Assembly (NCBI GenBank): GCA_900540475.1
Contig: UQGG01000029.1
Location: 1 to 64,000, forward strand
Source: an uncultured Robinsoniella sp.
GTDB lineage: Bacteria > Bacillota > Clostridia > Lachnospirales > Lachnospiraceae
Length of the DNA: 64,000 nt
Direction: 5' to 3'
Shown: piece after piece, positions 1 through 9,491 of the stretch
Numbering within the stretch: the stretch's first letter is position 1
Layout of the letters: every line of letters starts with the position of its first letter
Translations under genes and position numbers: made by a program
Notes under the pieces: generated by a model
The model's database searches: none
What the model saw: only the letters and a program-made list of their open reading frames with translations
What the model was told of the DNA's origin: nothing

Positions 1-62
1 TGCAAGAACGGATGATAATTTGATGAATTTCTGTATGTGGTTTTGAAGGTATATGCATGTGA

Positions 63-90
63 AGCAGCTATTGGGGTAGCTGCTTTTTTT
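63..90 (+). terminator. Rho-independent terminator of an upstream gene
   Basis: AGCAGCTA and TAGCTGCT form an 8-bp stem around a TTGGGG loop, followed by a run of seven T. It presumably ends a gene lying left of the window. Confidence 0.8.
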
Positions 91-169
91 GTGTGTTTTT
101 TTATATGTAATGTATAATATTTAAGAAATAATAATAAAGCATTGAATATTATTATTTATCTTGATGAAA

Positions 170-800
170 AATTATAAAGCATAAGGATCGAGTAGAGCCT
201 GAGGTGTTAATATAAATATGATGTCGTTAATGTTAATTCTCAGGGTTCAAATTAAATTTAAATTGTTTAATGTAAAAATTAGAGATCAAAAAAATGGGTC
301 AAACAAAGATTTTAGTGTATGCTGAATATTCGTATTTAACGAAGCACTTAGTATTCAATGAAGATCTTGATGATCAATGTAAACTTAGTATTCAATGAAG
401 ATCTTGATGATCAATCTAAACTTAGTATTCAATCTAAAACTTATTGATCAAGGAAGACTTAGTGTTCAATAAAAAACTAAGGATTCAAGATAGATCTTAA
501 AGTACAATGTAAGACTGGTTAATACACTCGGAGTGGAACAGACTTAAGGTTTTATGTTAAAAATCTGTATGTAAGATCTAAAAAATATAATTTAAAGTCT
601 GAGTTCACTAAAAAGTCAAGGGTCTCAAGGTAAGGCTCAGGCTTCATAGTAAGACCTATACTTTAAAATATCAGCATTCACTATGATTATTAAGGCTGCA
701 AGGTGGTTAAATTTCAATATAATTTAAACTATTTAATGTAAAACCTTAATAGATGCTAACAATTATATTGTAGATTCCAATCTTATGTATTAAACTGTAA
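170..800. repeat. Decayed 18-20 nt tandem repeat region, gene-free
   Basis: No credible gene lies in 91-958. Much of it can be parsed into diverged units of 18-20 nt of the form TAARRCTTARTRTTCAATG. The clearest block is 340-480, where AAACTTAGTATTCAATG and AAGATCTTGATGATCAATG alternate; 37 nt are repeated almost exactly at 345-419. Units vary in length, so this is not a coding repeat. It sits directly upstream of the sensor kinase gene. Purpose unknown. Confidence 0.65.
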
Positions 801-958
801 ATAATCAGAAACAGATCATAGAAGTTGTAAGATTGAGTAAAAAGCCAAAAAAGTATACATATTAGACAAGTAAAATATAAAAAGGAGCGAATCAGAAGGG
901 CGAATTTGTTCTACTATAAAGTCGAGTTAGTGAATGCTCCCTTCTAGAAGACAAAATT

Positions 959-2740
959 ATGTGGGATAATTTATTACTAAAGATGAAACAGCTGAAAAAC
1001 ATGAAGTTGAAAAGGAAAATTATGATTTCTCTTATATTTGTCAGCGTGTTTGGTATATTATGTTCGGGAATTGCCGGTATTATTATATTTAAAGAGATTA
1101 TGGTGGAAAATGCTGAGAAGTTATCCAATAACCTGGTGAAGCAGATTGCTTATAATCTGGATGAACGTATTGCGGAGTTTGAAAGTACATCTTATCGAAT
1201 CGTTAATTTCCAGAGTATGAAGGAATTACTGTCTCAGAAAAACATGGAAGATGATTCTGTTGAATATGAGGAGAAGAATACTAATTTTGCAGATACCATT
1301 ATTCAGCAGCCATCTCTTTATCAGTATTCCCGGGCGGCGATTCTGGAATCTAAGTATGGGATGGTATATCAGTTTTCCAGAAGTGGGACTGAGGTGCAGA
1401 ACATAGCGGATGCAAATGAAAAACTGGATGATGTAAGAGGGCTGGTGACGAAGATCAGCCCCATTGCTTGGGCAGTTCTGGATGGGGAGATTGTATTTAT
1501 AAGATTAATTGTAAACGACAGGAGTTTTGAGGAAAATGGACTGCTGTGTTTTTTTATGAACCAGTCTTTTTTTGACTTTATTGACAGGGGAGATGAACTG
1601 CTGTCCAACGAGAATCTGATCATTACCAATTCCCAGTCTGAAGTACTTCAGAACTATTGTTATGATTTAGAGAATGAACCTTTAAAGGGAATTGTATTTG
1701 ATAAAGATCAGGATTATTTTTTGAAAAACTACAGAGTTCCTTATGAAAAAGAGGAGTATCAGGTAACGAGTATTTTAAGCAGTAAGAAACAGTGGCATGT
1801 GGTAAGTCTGATTAAAGTTCGGGAACTGATGAAAAAAGAGGAGCTTATCATTCTGGCAGCTGCGTTGATTGCTCTGGTTAGTATTGGGTTTGCGGTATTA
1901 TTTACCTGGATTATATCCAAGACAATTACCAGGAATTTAACACTGATGGAAGAAAATATGATGAGAATCGAAAAGGGGGATTTCAAGGCAAGAGTGCGTC
2001 CGGTTAGTTATGATGAAATTGGTATGCTGGGTTTGCAGTTTAACTATATGTCTGTTCAGATTGAAAATCTGATTGATAATCTTGCTAAAGAAAAATTTGC
2101 TAAAGAGGAGGCTGAGTTTAAAGCGCTTCAGGCGCAGATTAACCCTCATTTTCTATACAATACGCTGGGATCTGTAAAATGGCTTGCTCACAAGAAGCAG
2201 GATTCGGAAGTGGAGAGCATGGTGGATTCTGTTATCTCGCTTATGAGATTTGCCATTAAAAAAACAGATGCATTTATTACCGTAAAGGAAGAGGTTAATT
2301 ACATACATCAGTATATATTTTTGCAGAAGGCAAAGTATGGAGAGGCTTTTCAGGTTGCCTATGAAATTGATCCTCTTGCAAAAGAACTTAAAATACTTGG
2401 ATTTATATTACAACCGTTAGTAGAAAATTCTATTTACCATGGAATTGATATGTCTACGGGAGAGGGAAAAATCCTGATAAGGGTTACTGCCGAAGAGCAG
2501 TCATTAATGCTAAAGATTGAGGATAATGGAGTGGGATTTTCAAAAGAGAGGTTGGATGAGATCTTGCATCAGGAGAAAAAGTATAAGGGATTTAACAGCA
2601 TTGGCATTAAAATTGTAATGGAAAGATTGGCGGCTTATTATGAGAATGAATTTGAATTTCATATTACAAGTGAAGAGGGAAAAGGAACAAAGATTGAAAT
2701 CAGGCTGCCTTTATCAGGATATGAGGGAGGAGGAGATTAA
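959..2740 (+). CDS. YesM-type sensor histidine kinase
   Basis: Membrane sensor kinase of the LytS/YesM class, which senses an extracellular signal (usually a sugar) and phosphorylates a YesN-type regulator. The 593-residue protein has a first membrane segment near residues 21-43, an extracellular sensor domain, a second membrane segment near 300-322 and a HAMP linker. A His_kinase domain follows, with phospho-acceptor H397 in INPHFLYN, then a HATPase_c domain with N-box PLVENSIYHG and G-box DNGVGF. The stop overlaps the next start as TAATG, so the two are translationally coupled. The ribosome site before ATG 959 is weak; in-frame ATGs eight and fifteen codons in are alternatives. The neighbours point to control of sugar transport. 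Family assignment is firm; the ligand is unknown. Confidence 0.92.
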   Translation: MWDNLLLKMKQLKNMKLKRKIMISLIFVSVFGILCSGIAGIIIFKEIMVENAEKLSNNLVKQIAYNLDERIAEFESTSYRIVNFQSMKELLSQKNMEDDSVEYEEKNTNFADTIIQQPSLYQYSRAAILESKYGMVYQFSRSGTEVQNIADANEKLDDVRGLVTKISPIAWAVLDGEIVFIRLIVNDRSFEENGLLCFFMNQSFFDFIDRGDELLSNENLIITNSQSEVLQNYCYDLENEPLKGIVFDKDQDYFLKNYRVPYEKEEYQVTSILSSKKQWHVVSLIKVRELMKKEELIILAAALIALVSIGFAVLFTWIISKTITRNLTLMEENMMRIEKGDFKARVRPVSYDEIGMLGLQFNYMSVQIENLIDNLAKEKFAKEEAEFKALQAQINPHFLYNTLGSVKWLAHKKQDSEVESMVDSVISLMRFAIKKTDAFITVKEEVNYIHQYIFLQKAKYGEAFQVAYEIDPLAKELKILGFILQPLVENSIYHGIDMSTGEGKILIRVTAEEQSLMLKIEDNGVGFSKERLDEILHQEKKYKGFNSIGIKIVMERLAAYYENEFEFHITSEEGKGTKIEIRLPLSGYEGGGD

Positions 2741-4296
2741 TGAACAATTATAAAGTGTTAATTGTGGATGATGACCAGAATTTCAGGTATGCCGCCAGGG
2801 AAATGCTGCCCTGGAAAAAGTATAATTTTGTCATTGCAGAAGAAGCGGTAAATGGAAAACAGGCATTGGAACTGATGTACCAGGAGAGGTTTGATCTGGT
2901 TGTCACAGATATGAGTATGCCTCTTATGAATGGAGTAGAGCTGATCAGAATTGCGAAAAAAGAGTTTCCAGATGTGTTGTTTCTAGCATTAAGTGCTTAT
3001 GATGATTTTGAATTTGTTAAAGAATCTTTAAAGTGCGGAGCTGAGGATTATATTTTAAAGTACGACATGGAGGAAGCAAAAACAGAGCAGGTGATCGCAG
3101 AAATGAAAAATAAATTACTGGAGATGCTGAAAGAAAAAGAACGCCGGCAGTTTATTATGCATAAAGAGAACTTTTTTATTGAAGGATTCCTGAAAAGTAT
3201 TGTGGAAGGTAAAGAATATTCCAGTGAACAGCTGAGAACATGCATGGAGCTTTTAGGAATTGGGAGTGAAGTACAGCTTTGTGTATTGATAATGAAGACC
3301 AATCGGGCGATGGGGACGGATATTATCGATCATTTAAAAATAATCAGGCCCTGGGGAATGGCATTCTGCCAGTTGGATGAATGCAGCGGCTTTTTGTTAT
3401 ATGATTTTGGTACCAGCAGGAGTATGAGTGAGGTGCATGGGGAAAAACAGAAGTTTATGATGGATGTCTTTCAATGTTTAAAGGAAAAGGAATATCAGGA
3501 AGTTACCCTGGGAGTAAGTGATTTTTGCTATAAGTGGGATGGAATAAGGGAGGCTTACAAGCAGGCTGAGGCGGCTTGCGGCAGAAGTGTGTATCAGGGG
3601 AAAAATCAGATTTATAATTATGGATTTGAGAGCACCGTTATTGGTGAACGGGTGGTAAAGGTAGACTATATGTCTCTCCAAAATGCGGTACACCATCAGG
3701 ATCTGGAAGGCTTTACGGCGGTATTACACCATTTAGAGGAAGAAATATTACGTGTGCAGCCGGATGTGGAATATCTGGATAAGTTGCTGCAGGATATTTA
3801 TATTTTTATTTATACGGAGGTCTTGAAAAAGAAAGACATGAAAAGAATATCCTTTGGGGACTTGGAAGGGTTAAAGATGTCTTTGGAGAAAGAAGATAGT
3901 TTCAATGGCAAAATGGAGACTCTGAATAAATACTTAAGACCGGTTTATGCGGTTATGACGGATGGAAAGAAGGTTTACAGCAAGGATATTTCCCGGGCGG
4001 TTCATTACATAAAGGAACATTTTAAAGAAGATCTTAATTTAAAAGAGGTAGCGGGGTATATAGGCCTCAGCGAAAATTATTTGTCCAATTTGTTTAAGAA
4101 AGAAACGGGAGAAAATATGGTGACCTATATGAATCGATGCCGGATCGAGCTTGCGAAGGAGTTGATAGCGGATACTGGCATGAAAGTATATGAGATAGCG
4201 GAAGAGGTGGGATTTAAAAATACCACATACTTTTCTACTACTTTTAAGAAAATGACAAATATGACTGTACAGGAGTTTAAGAACCGTAAAAAGTGA
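2740..4296 (+). CDS. YesN-type response regulator, AraC output domain
   Basis: Partner of the preceding kinase. The N-terminal receiver domain carries phospho-acceptor D57 in VVTDMSMP. A long linker region of the kind seen in YesN proteins follows, then a C-terminal AraC double helix-turn-helix (about residues 415-518), with LKEVAGYIGLSENYLSNLFK as the first and VYEIAEEVGFKNTTYFSTTF as the second helix-turn-helix. At 518 residues it is typical of the family. The start overlaps the kinase stop by one base and is preceded by GGAGGAG. The likely target is the transporter operon starting at 4470. The last codons and the stop lie inside the first unit of an 18-nt tandem repeat, which is unusual. 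Confidence 0.92.
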   Translation: MNNYKVLIVDDDQNFRYAAREMLPWKKYNFVIAEEAVNGKQALELMYQERFDLVVTDMSMPLMNGVELIRIAKKEFPDVLFLALSAYDDFEFVKESLKCGAEDYILKYDMEEAKTEQVIAEMKNKLLEMLKEKERRQFIMHKENFFIEGFLKSIVEGKEYSSEQLRTCMELLGIGSEVQLCVLIMKTNRAMGTDIIDHLKIIRPWGMAFCQLDECSGFLLYDFGTSRSMSEVHGEKQKFMMDVFQCLKEKEYQEVTLGVSDFCYKWDGIREAYKQAEAACGRSVYQGKNQIYNYGFESTVIGERVVKVDYMSLQNAVHHQDLEGFTAVLHHLEEEILRVQPDVEYLDKLLQDIYIFIYTEVLKKKDMKRISFGDLEGLKMSLEKEDSFNGKMETLNKYLRPVYAVMTDGKKVYSKDISRAVHYIKEHFKEDLNLKEVAGYIGLSENYLSNLFKKETGENMVTYMNRCRIELAKELIADTGMKVYEIAEEVGFKNTTYFSTTFKKMTNMTVQEFKNRKK

Positions 4297-4388
4297 AAGA
4301 CCCGTAAATAGTACAAGAACCGTAAAAAGTGAAAGACCCGTAGATAGTACAAGAACCGTAAAAAGTGAAAAACCCGTAAATAGTGAAA
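4281..4388 (+). repeat. Six-copy 18-nt tandem repeat across the regulator stop codon
   Basis: Six consecutive 18-nt units alternate between GAACCGTAAAAAGTGAAA and GACCCGTAAATAGTACAA with only a few substitutions, giving a 36-nt higher-order period. Unit one encodes the C-terminal NRKK and stop of the response regulator, and the remaining units fill the gap to the binding-protein gene. A TGA in one frame of the first unit ends the protein. Confidence 0.9.
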
Positions 4389-4469
4389 GAAATCAATAAT
4401 TTGTTAATTGTGACTCAGTTCCTGCAGGACTTACAATATACCTATCAAAAGAAACAGGAGGAATGGAAA

Positions 4470-5768
4470 ATGAAAAGAGGTTTAGCAGCGGTTATTATAG
4501 GTACATTGTTAGCCGGATTGTGTACGGGATGTGCAGGGGCACAAAATGAAGCAAAGGCTGGGAACAAAGAGGAAAAGAATGTAACGATTACCTGGATGAA
4601 AAATACGGGGCAGGATACCGATACACAGTGGGAAGATGAGATGGCGAAGAAGTTCATGGAAGAGAATCCCAATATTAAAGTAGATATCCAGAGACTGGCA
4701 TTTGATAATTATGTGACCTCTGTACAGACGAAAATTGCAAGCGGAGATGCGCCGGATTTAATGTATGTAGAAGGGGATTTGTTAAAATCATTTGCAAAGA
4801 ACGGATACCTTACGGATCTTTCCAACGAAGAATTTATGAAGAACTTTGATAAAAAGGATCTTGCAAGCCTGACGGTAGATGATAAGGTGATGGCAGTATC
4901 TAATTCATTTGGCACGATGTGCGTTACCTATGACAAAGATTTGTTCGAACAGGCTGGAATTCAGGAGGTACCGAAAACGATAGATGAATTTGATGCTGCA
5001 TGTCAGAAGCTGCAGGCAGCCGGTATTATACCAATTGCCAATGGATTTAAAGAGTCCTGGTGCATTTCCGGAAATCTCCAGACGGACTATATTTCCTCGG
5101 TACTGGCTAAGGATGAAAATGCGATTACCGATATGACTTCCAGAAAGAAAAAGTTTGTGGACAGTGATTTATGGAGAGATGAATTTAAACGCTTTACAGA
5201 CCGCTTCCAGTATACCAATGACGATCCGTTTGGGACAGACTGGAACGGTGCCGGTGATTTGGTGGCAACGGGAAAAGCTGCCATGATTTTGTGCGGCAAC
5301 TGGGCAGTTACTCATGTACAGGGAAAGAATCCTGATGTGAATCTTGGGATCTTTGCAATGCCTTACAGCAACAATGCAGATGATACGGTGATGGTTATCC
5401 AGTCGGCGGCATCCGGCTCCGGGGTATACAGTGATTCCCCGAATAAAGAGGAGGCACTGAAGTTCCTTGCGTATATTTCATCTCCGGAAGCGGCTACCAG
5501 AGGTTCGGAATTATCCCATACACCAACTATTGTAAAGGGCGCAAAAGCACCGGAAGATGATCCGGCACTGCAGGATATCAATGCCTATGTGGAAAGCGGC
5601 AAGACATTCAGCCAGGGTTCCATTGACCACAATTTCCCAAATGAATACAGAACGGCTCTTGAAACCTTAGTTTCCAAACACCTGCTGTCTGAAGAAAAGG
5701 ATGTGGAGACCTTGCTGAAGAACCTGGATGAAGAATTTGACCGTATTGCCGGGGCTGAAAGTAAATAG
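4470..5768 (+). CDS. Sugar ABC transporter substrate-binding lipoprotein
   Basis: Extracellular solute-binding protein, family 1 (MalE/UgpB-like). ATG 4470 is chosen because CAGGAGGAAT precedes it and the protein then opens with a signal peptide ending in lipobox LCTGC; the frame is open back to a GTG at 4383. The mature part has the family pattern of a beta strand (NVTITWMKN) and the FMEENPNIKVDIQ, APDLMYVEGD and GKAAMILCGNWAV segments. The protein is 432 residues long, lipid-anchored on the outer face of the membrane. It precedes its two permeases; no ATPase gene is nearby, so a shared MsmK-type ATPase encoded elsewhere is likely. The sugar is not identifiable. Confidence 0.93.
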   Translation: MKRGLAAVIIGTLLAGLCTGCAGAQNEAKAGNKEEKNVTITWMKNTGQDTDTQWEDEMAKKFMEENPNIKVDIQRLAFDNYVTSVQTKIASGDAPDLMYVEGDLLKSFAKNGYLTDLSNEEFMKNFDKKDLASLTVDDKVMAVSNSFGTMCVTYDKDLFEQAGIQEVPKTIDEFDAACQKLQAAGIIPIANGFKESWCISGNLQTDYISSVLAKDENAITDMTSRKKKFVDSDLWRDEFKRFTDRFQYTNDDPFGTDWNGAGDLVATGKAAMILCGNWAVTHVQGKNPDVNLGIFAMPYSNNADDTVMVIQSAASGSGVYSDSPNKEEALKFLAYISSPEAATRGSELSHTPTIVKGAKAPEDDPALQDINAYVESGKTFSQGSIDHNFPNEYRTALETLVSKHLLSEEKDVETLLKNLDEEFDRIAGAESK

Positions 5769-5795
5769 AATAATCGGAACGGAAAGGATGAAAAT

Positions 5796-6638
5796 ATGAA
5801 ATCAAAAAAGAGTTATCTTTTATTTGCATTGCCGTCTGCCCTTCTGTTTACTTTTGCTATTGTCATTCCTTTTATTATGGGTATTAACATTGCGTTTACG
5901 GATTGGGACGGAATTTCCCAGACGTACCATTATAATGGACTGCAGAATTTCAAGACATTTTTTACCGATAAGAGTGTACTGCAGCCCATTAAAAATACAT
6001 TTATTTACGGGATCGGTTATACAGCGCTGAATAATCTGTTATCGCTGGTTCTGGCATTATTATTAAACAAATGGATTAAAGGGAGCAAGATTTTAAAAAC
6101 GGTGTTTTTTATTCCGATGGTACTCAGTTCCGTGCTGGCTGCATTTGTTTGGGGATTTATTTACAAGGATGTATTCTCGGCGGTATTTGGAATAAACAGC
6201 CTTTTGGGGAATCCGTCTACGGTAATACCGGGGATTATCATCATTGCACTGTGGAATGCAGTTGGATCAAATCTGATTATTTACATGGCGGGGCTGGACA
6301 ATATTCCAGATATGTACTATGAAGCATCTGCAATTGACGGGGCAACACTATGGCAGCAATTCCGTTATGTGACGCTGCCCATGCTGATTCCTACCTTCAC
6401 AATCTGTATCACTTTAACATTTACTACCGCACTTCGCGAATTTGGTACCGTAATGGCGGCAACCGGGGGAGGACCGGCTGGATCATCCGAAACACTGGCG
6501 ATATATATTTACAAAAACCTGTTTTCGTTTCAAAAGGCAGGATACGGACAGGCAGTATCTTTTGTATTTATGATTATGCTGGCGCTTATTGGGACGTTGA
6601 TGCTGAGATTTTTCAGAAAAAGAGAGGTGGAGTACTAA
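5796..6638 (+). CDS. Sugar ABC transporter permease, MalF/UgpA type
   Basis: Integral membrane subunit of the importer. The 280-residue protein has six predicted membrane segments, starting with LLFALPSALLFTFAIVIPFI. The EAA loop that contacts the ATPase is at YYEASAIDGATLWQQFRYVT. It lies 27 bp after the binding-protein stop and ends one base before the next permease, so the three are one operon. No unusual residues seen. Confidence 0.94.
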   Translation: MKSKKSYLLFALPSALLFTFAIVIPFIMGINIAFTDWDGISQTYHYNGLQNFKTFFTDKSVLQPIKNTFIYGIGYTALNNLLSLVLALLLNKWIKGSKILKTVFFIPMVLSSVLAAFVWGFIYKDVFSAVFGINSLLGNPSTVIPGIIIIALWNAVGSNLIIYMAGLDNIPDMYYEASAIDGATLWQQFRYVTLPMLIPTFTICITLTFTTALREFGTVMAATGGGPAGSSETLAIYIYKNLFSFQKAGYGQAVSFVFMIMLALIGTLMLRFFRKREVEY

Positions 6639-6639
6639 G

Positions 6640-7473
6640 ATGAGAAAAAAGTTTAAACCAGGCGTTATTGCAGTGAATCTTGTGGTTTATCTGCTTGCCC
6701 TTGTCTTTCTGGCACCATTTTTAATCAGTATTCTATTATCATTTAAGACCCCACAGGAGACAACCGGCAATGTACTGGGGCTTCCTACGGTCTTACATTT
6801 TGAGAATTTCGCTCAGGCAGCGGAGCAGGCTAAAATTGCCCAGAGCTTTTTAAACAGTATTGTGATTACTGTGGGGACGGTTGCGCTGATTGTATTATGT
6901 GCCTCTACCGCAGGATATGCCATCGGAAGGTTTTACCACAAACGGTCCATGAAAATCTATGAAATGGTATTAATGGCATCCATGATGCTTCCATTTCAGA
7001 CGGTTATGATCCCTATTTATAAGATGTTTAAATCACTGGGGATGCTTAATACCCATGTGGGCGTTATGATCATTGTTGCGGCAGTGAATCTTCCGTTTGC
7101 AGTCATGCTTTATACGGGATTTGTAAAAGCCCTTCCTGTTGAATTGGAGGAGGCTGCGAAAATGGAAGGATGTACGGGAGGAAAGATTTTTTGGAGCATT
7201 ATTTTCCCACTTTTAAAACCCATTACATTTACCATTGCAACACTGATGACGCTATGGACCTGGAATGAATTCAATGTATCCCTTTTGGTACTGCAAAAAG
7301 ATACGGTAAAAACAATCCCGATACAGCAGTATGTTTTCTTTGGACAGTATTCCTCTAACTATAACCTGGCTTTTGCAGCAGCGGTGTTGTCCATGATTCC
7401 TGTAGTTCTTTTCTTTATATTTGCTCAAAAATATATTGTGAAAGGGTTGGTTGACGGAGCAGTCAAGGGCTAA
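6640..7473 (+). CDS. Sugar ABC transporter permease, MalG/UgpE type
   Basis: Second membrane subunit, 277 residues and six predicted membrane spans. The EAA loop reads ELEEAAKMEGCTGGKIFWSI, and the C-terminus KYIVKGLVDGAVKG is the usual ending of MalG-like sugar permeases. Start ATG 6640 lies just after the stop of the preceding permease, with AGAGAGGTGG as ribosome site inside that gene's 3' end. It should pair with the preceding subunit. Confidence 0.94.
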   Translation: MRKKFKPGVIAVNLVVYLLALVFLAPFLISILLSFKTPQETTGNVLGLPTVLHFENFAQAAEQAKIAQSFLNSIVITVGTVALIVLCASTAGYAIGRFYHKRSMKIYEMVLMASMMLPFQTVMIPIYKMFKSLGMLNTHVGVMIIVAAVNLPFAVMLYTGFVKALPVELEEAAKMEGCTGGKIFWSIIFPLLKPITFTIATLMTLWTWNEFNVSLLVLQKDTVKTIPIQQYVFFGQYSSNYNLAFAAAVLSMIPVVLFFIFAQKYIVKGLVDGAVKG

Positions 7474-7590
7474 TCATAGCGGAGAATTCTGCTTCAGGCA
7501 AATTTGCCAAAAAGATGTGGTGCAGAAAGCGGGAATAAATTTAAAACATGATCCGGGTTTATGAAATAATATAAGGAAGTTGGTAGAACA

Positions 7591-9378
7591 ATGAAAGAAA
7601 ATTACAGAGACATAAAGGCGCAGAATGACGGAAATTTGCAGAGTCCCAGGTGGATCTGGTATCCGGGGGATTTTGAAATCTATCATGCGTTAAAGGTAAA
7701 TACCAGAAGAGAAGAAAGAAATATTATGTGGCCGGCTTTCTGGAGGCTGGATGATTGCTATCACAATGTGAGATTCCGAAAAAAAGCATTTTTTGAAAAG
7801 GAATTCAGTATCTGTGCTTATGCGAATGGAAAGGGATACCTGGATGTGGACGGTAAAAAATATCCGTTTGGAGAGGCGGTTCTGCTTCCGGAAGGAGAAC
7901 ACGAACTTTTGGCTGTGGTATATCATACGGAAGGACTGCCGGCTCTCTATGCTGAAGGCGGGAATGCAGCCAGCAATGGTTCCTGGGAAGTGAATATGTA
8001 TAGTGATGAATGGCTGCCGGCAGGGTTTAATGAACTGTATTTTGATAAAGGCAGAACACCAGATACATTTCCATTTTCCTATAAGGAGACGCGTCCGGTA
8101 TCGGCAGAACGTCTGGAAGCTGGGATGTTATATGATTTTGGCAGGGAGATATTTGCATCCGTTGTGGTCAGAAACAGGGGAAAAGAAGGAGAACTAGGCC
8201 TTTACTATGGAGAATCCAGAAGGGAAGCCCTAGATAAAGAGCAGTGTTACCTATATGAAAAGACCGGTTATGTACAGGATGAGATGGTATTTAAAAACCG
8301 GGCATTCCGCTATCTGCTGGTGGAGAACCAAAACGAAATGGAAGTGACTGCAATCGAAGAATATCTTCCTTTAGAACCGGTGAAAAGATTTCAGTGCCAG
8401 GACGAATTATTAAATAAAATATGGGAGATATCGGAGTATACCTTCCATCTGAACAGCAGAGAATTTTTCCTGGATGGAATAAAGAGAGATCGGTGGATCT
8501 GGTCAGGGGATGCTTATCAGGCTTATAAAATAAACCAGTATCTCTACCAGGATAAAGACCTGAACAGACGGACGATTCTGGCACTTCGGGGGAAAGATCC
8601 GGTAGAGTGCCATATTAATACCATTACAGATTACTCTTTTTTCTGGATTATGAGTGTCTATGAATATTACCAGGGATATAAAGATAAAGAGTTTTTGAAA
8701 ATGATTTATCCGAAAATGAAAAGCCTGATGGAATTCTGCATCGAAAGAACGGATGAAAATGGGTTTATTGTTAAAAAATGCAGCGACTGGGTTTTTATAG
8801 ACTGGGCGGATATTGATAAAGATGGAGCGGTATGTGCAGAGCAGATTTTATTTGCAAAGAGTCTGGAAGCAATTCTGATGTCTGCAGAAATTCTGGGAAT
8901 AGAAGAATCGGCCTACCGGGAACGACTGGAAATACTGTGCCGGGATATTGATACGCATTTCTGGGATGAAGAGCAGGGAGCATATATCAGCAGCTTTTCT
9001 TCCGGTAAAAAGCAGGTAACCCGTCATGCGAATATTTTTGCTGTGCTATATGATTTCGCTGATGAGGATAAGCAACATAAAATTATAAAAAATGTGATTC
9101 ACAATGATAAGATTCCCCAGATTGTAACGCCTTATTTTAAGTTTTTTGAACTGGATATGATGGGAAAGATCGGGGAACGGCAGTATGTATGGGATGAGAT
9201 CCGGGATTACTGGGGAGGAATGATTGAAAAAGGAGCCACTGCATTTTGGGAAACTTATGATCCTGACGAAGATGAGAAAGAGCGTCTTGCAATGTATGGG
9301 GATCCCTATGGCAAGAGCCTCTGCCACGCATGGGGAGCCAGCCCCATATATCTGTTAGGGCGGTATTTCAGCGAGTAG
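7591..9378 (+). CDS. Alpha-L-rhamnosidase-like glycoside hydrolase (GH78-type six-hairpin)
   Basis: Cytoplasmic protein of 595 residues without a signal peptide. The N-terminal half is beta-rich (about 1-250), followed by an (alpha/alpha)6 barrel. The motif DGIKRDRWIWSGD near residues 295-307 matches the catalytic acid region of alpha-L-rhamnosidases (family form: D..KRD...W.GD), and SDWVFIDW plus the C-terminal KGATAFWETYDP are further family signatures. It lies 117 bp behind the permeases and is presumably in the same regulon, trimming the imported oligosaccharide. GH78 enzymes are often near 900 residues, so this is a short form and the true substrate may not be rhamnose. Confidence 0.8.
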   Translation: MKENYRDIKAQNDGNLQSPRWIWYPGDFEIYHALKVNTRREERNIMWPAFWRLDDCYHNVRFRKKAFFEKEFSICAYANGKGYLDVDGKKYPFGEAVLLPEGEHELLAVVYHTEGLPALYAEGGNAASNGSWEVNMYSDEWLPAGFNELYFDKGRTPDTFPFSYKETRPVSAERLEAGMLYDFGREIFASVVVRNRGKEGELGLYYGESRREALDKEQCYLYEKTGYVQDEMVFKNRAFRYLLVENQNEMEVTAIEEYLPLEPVKRFQCQDELLNKIWEISEYTFHLNSREFFLDGIKRDRWIWSGDAYQAYKINQYLYQDKDLNRRTILALRGKDPVECHINTITDYSFFWIMSVYEYYQGYKDKEFLKMIYPKMKSLMEFCIERTDENGFIVKKCSDWVFIDWADIDKDGAVCAEQILFAKSLEAILMSAEILGIEESAYRERLEILCRDIDTHFWDEEQGAYISSFSSGKKQVTRHANIFAVLYDFADEDKQHKIIKNVIHNDKIPQIVTPYFKFFELDMMGKIGERQYVWDEIRDYWGGMIEKGATAFWETYDPDEDEKERLAMYGDPYGKSLCHAWGASPIYLLGRYFSE

Positions 9379-9401
9379 ATGCGGGGGATTTGGCGAAGAA
9401 A

Positions 9402-9431
9402 GGTGCTTTCCAATGGAAAGTATCTTTTTTT
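9402..9431 (+). terminator. Rho-independent terminator after the glycosidase gene
   Basis: GGTGCTTTCC and GGAAAGTATC pair (two G-T pairs) around a three-base loop, followed by seven T. It separates the sugar operon from the sporulation genes. Confidence 0.8.
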
Positions 9432-9453
9432 GTGCGCAATTTTCCAACGCGAT

Positions 9454-9462
9454 CATATAGTA
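9454..9462 (+). promoter_or_regulatory. Sigma-K-like -10 element before dpaA
   Basis: CATATAGTA fits the CATANNNTA -10 pattern of mother-cell sigma factors (sigma-K). A convincing -35 is not visible. The position, 30 bp upstream of the dpaA start and just past a terminator, fits dipicolinate synthase genes being late mother-cell genes. Confidence 0.45.
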
Positions 9463-9491
9463 ATAAGAGCCTATGCAGCGAGGAGACAAGA

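Noticed and set aside
892..958. Short leader peptide before the sensor kinase (TTG near 906)
   Set aside because: Only 13 codons, poorly spaced ribosome site and no regulatory pattern.
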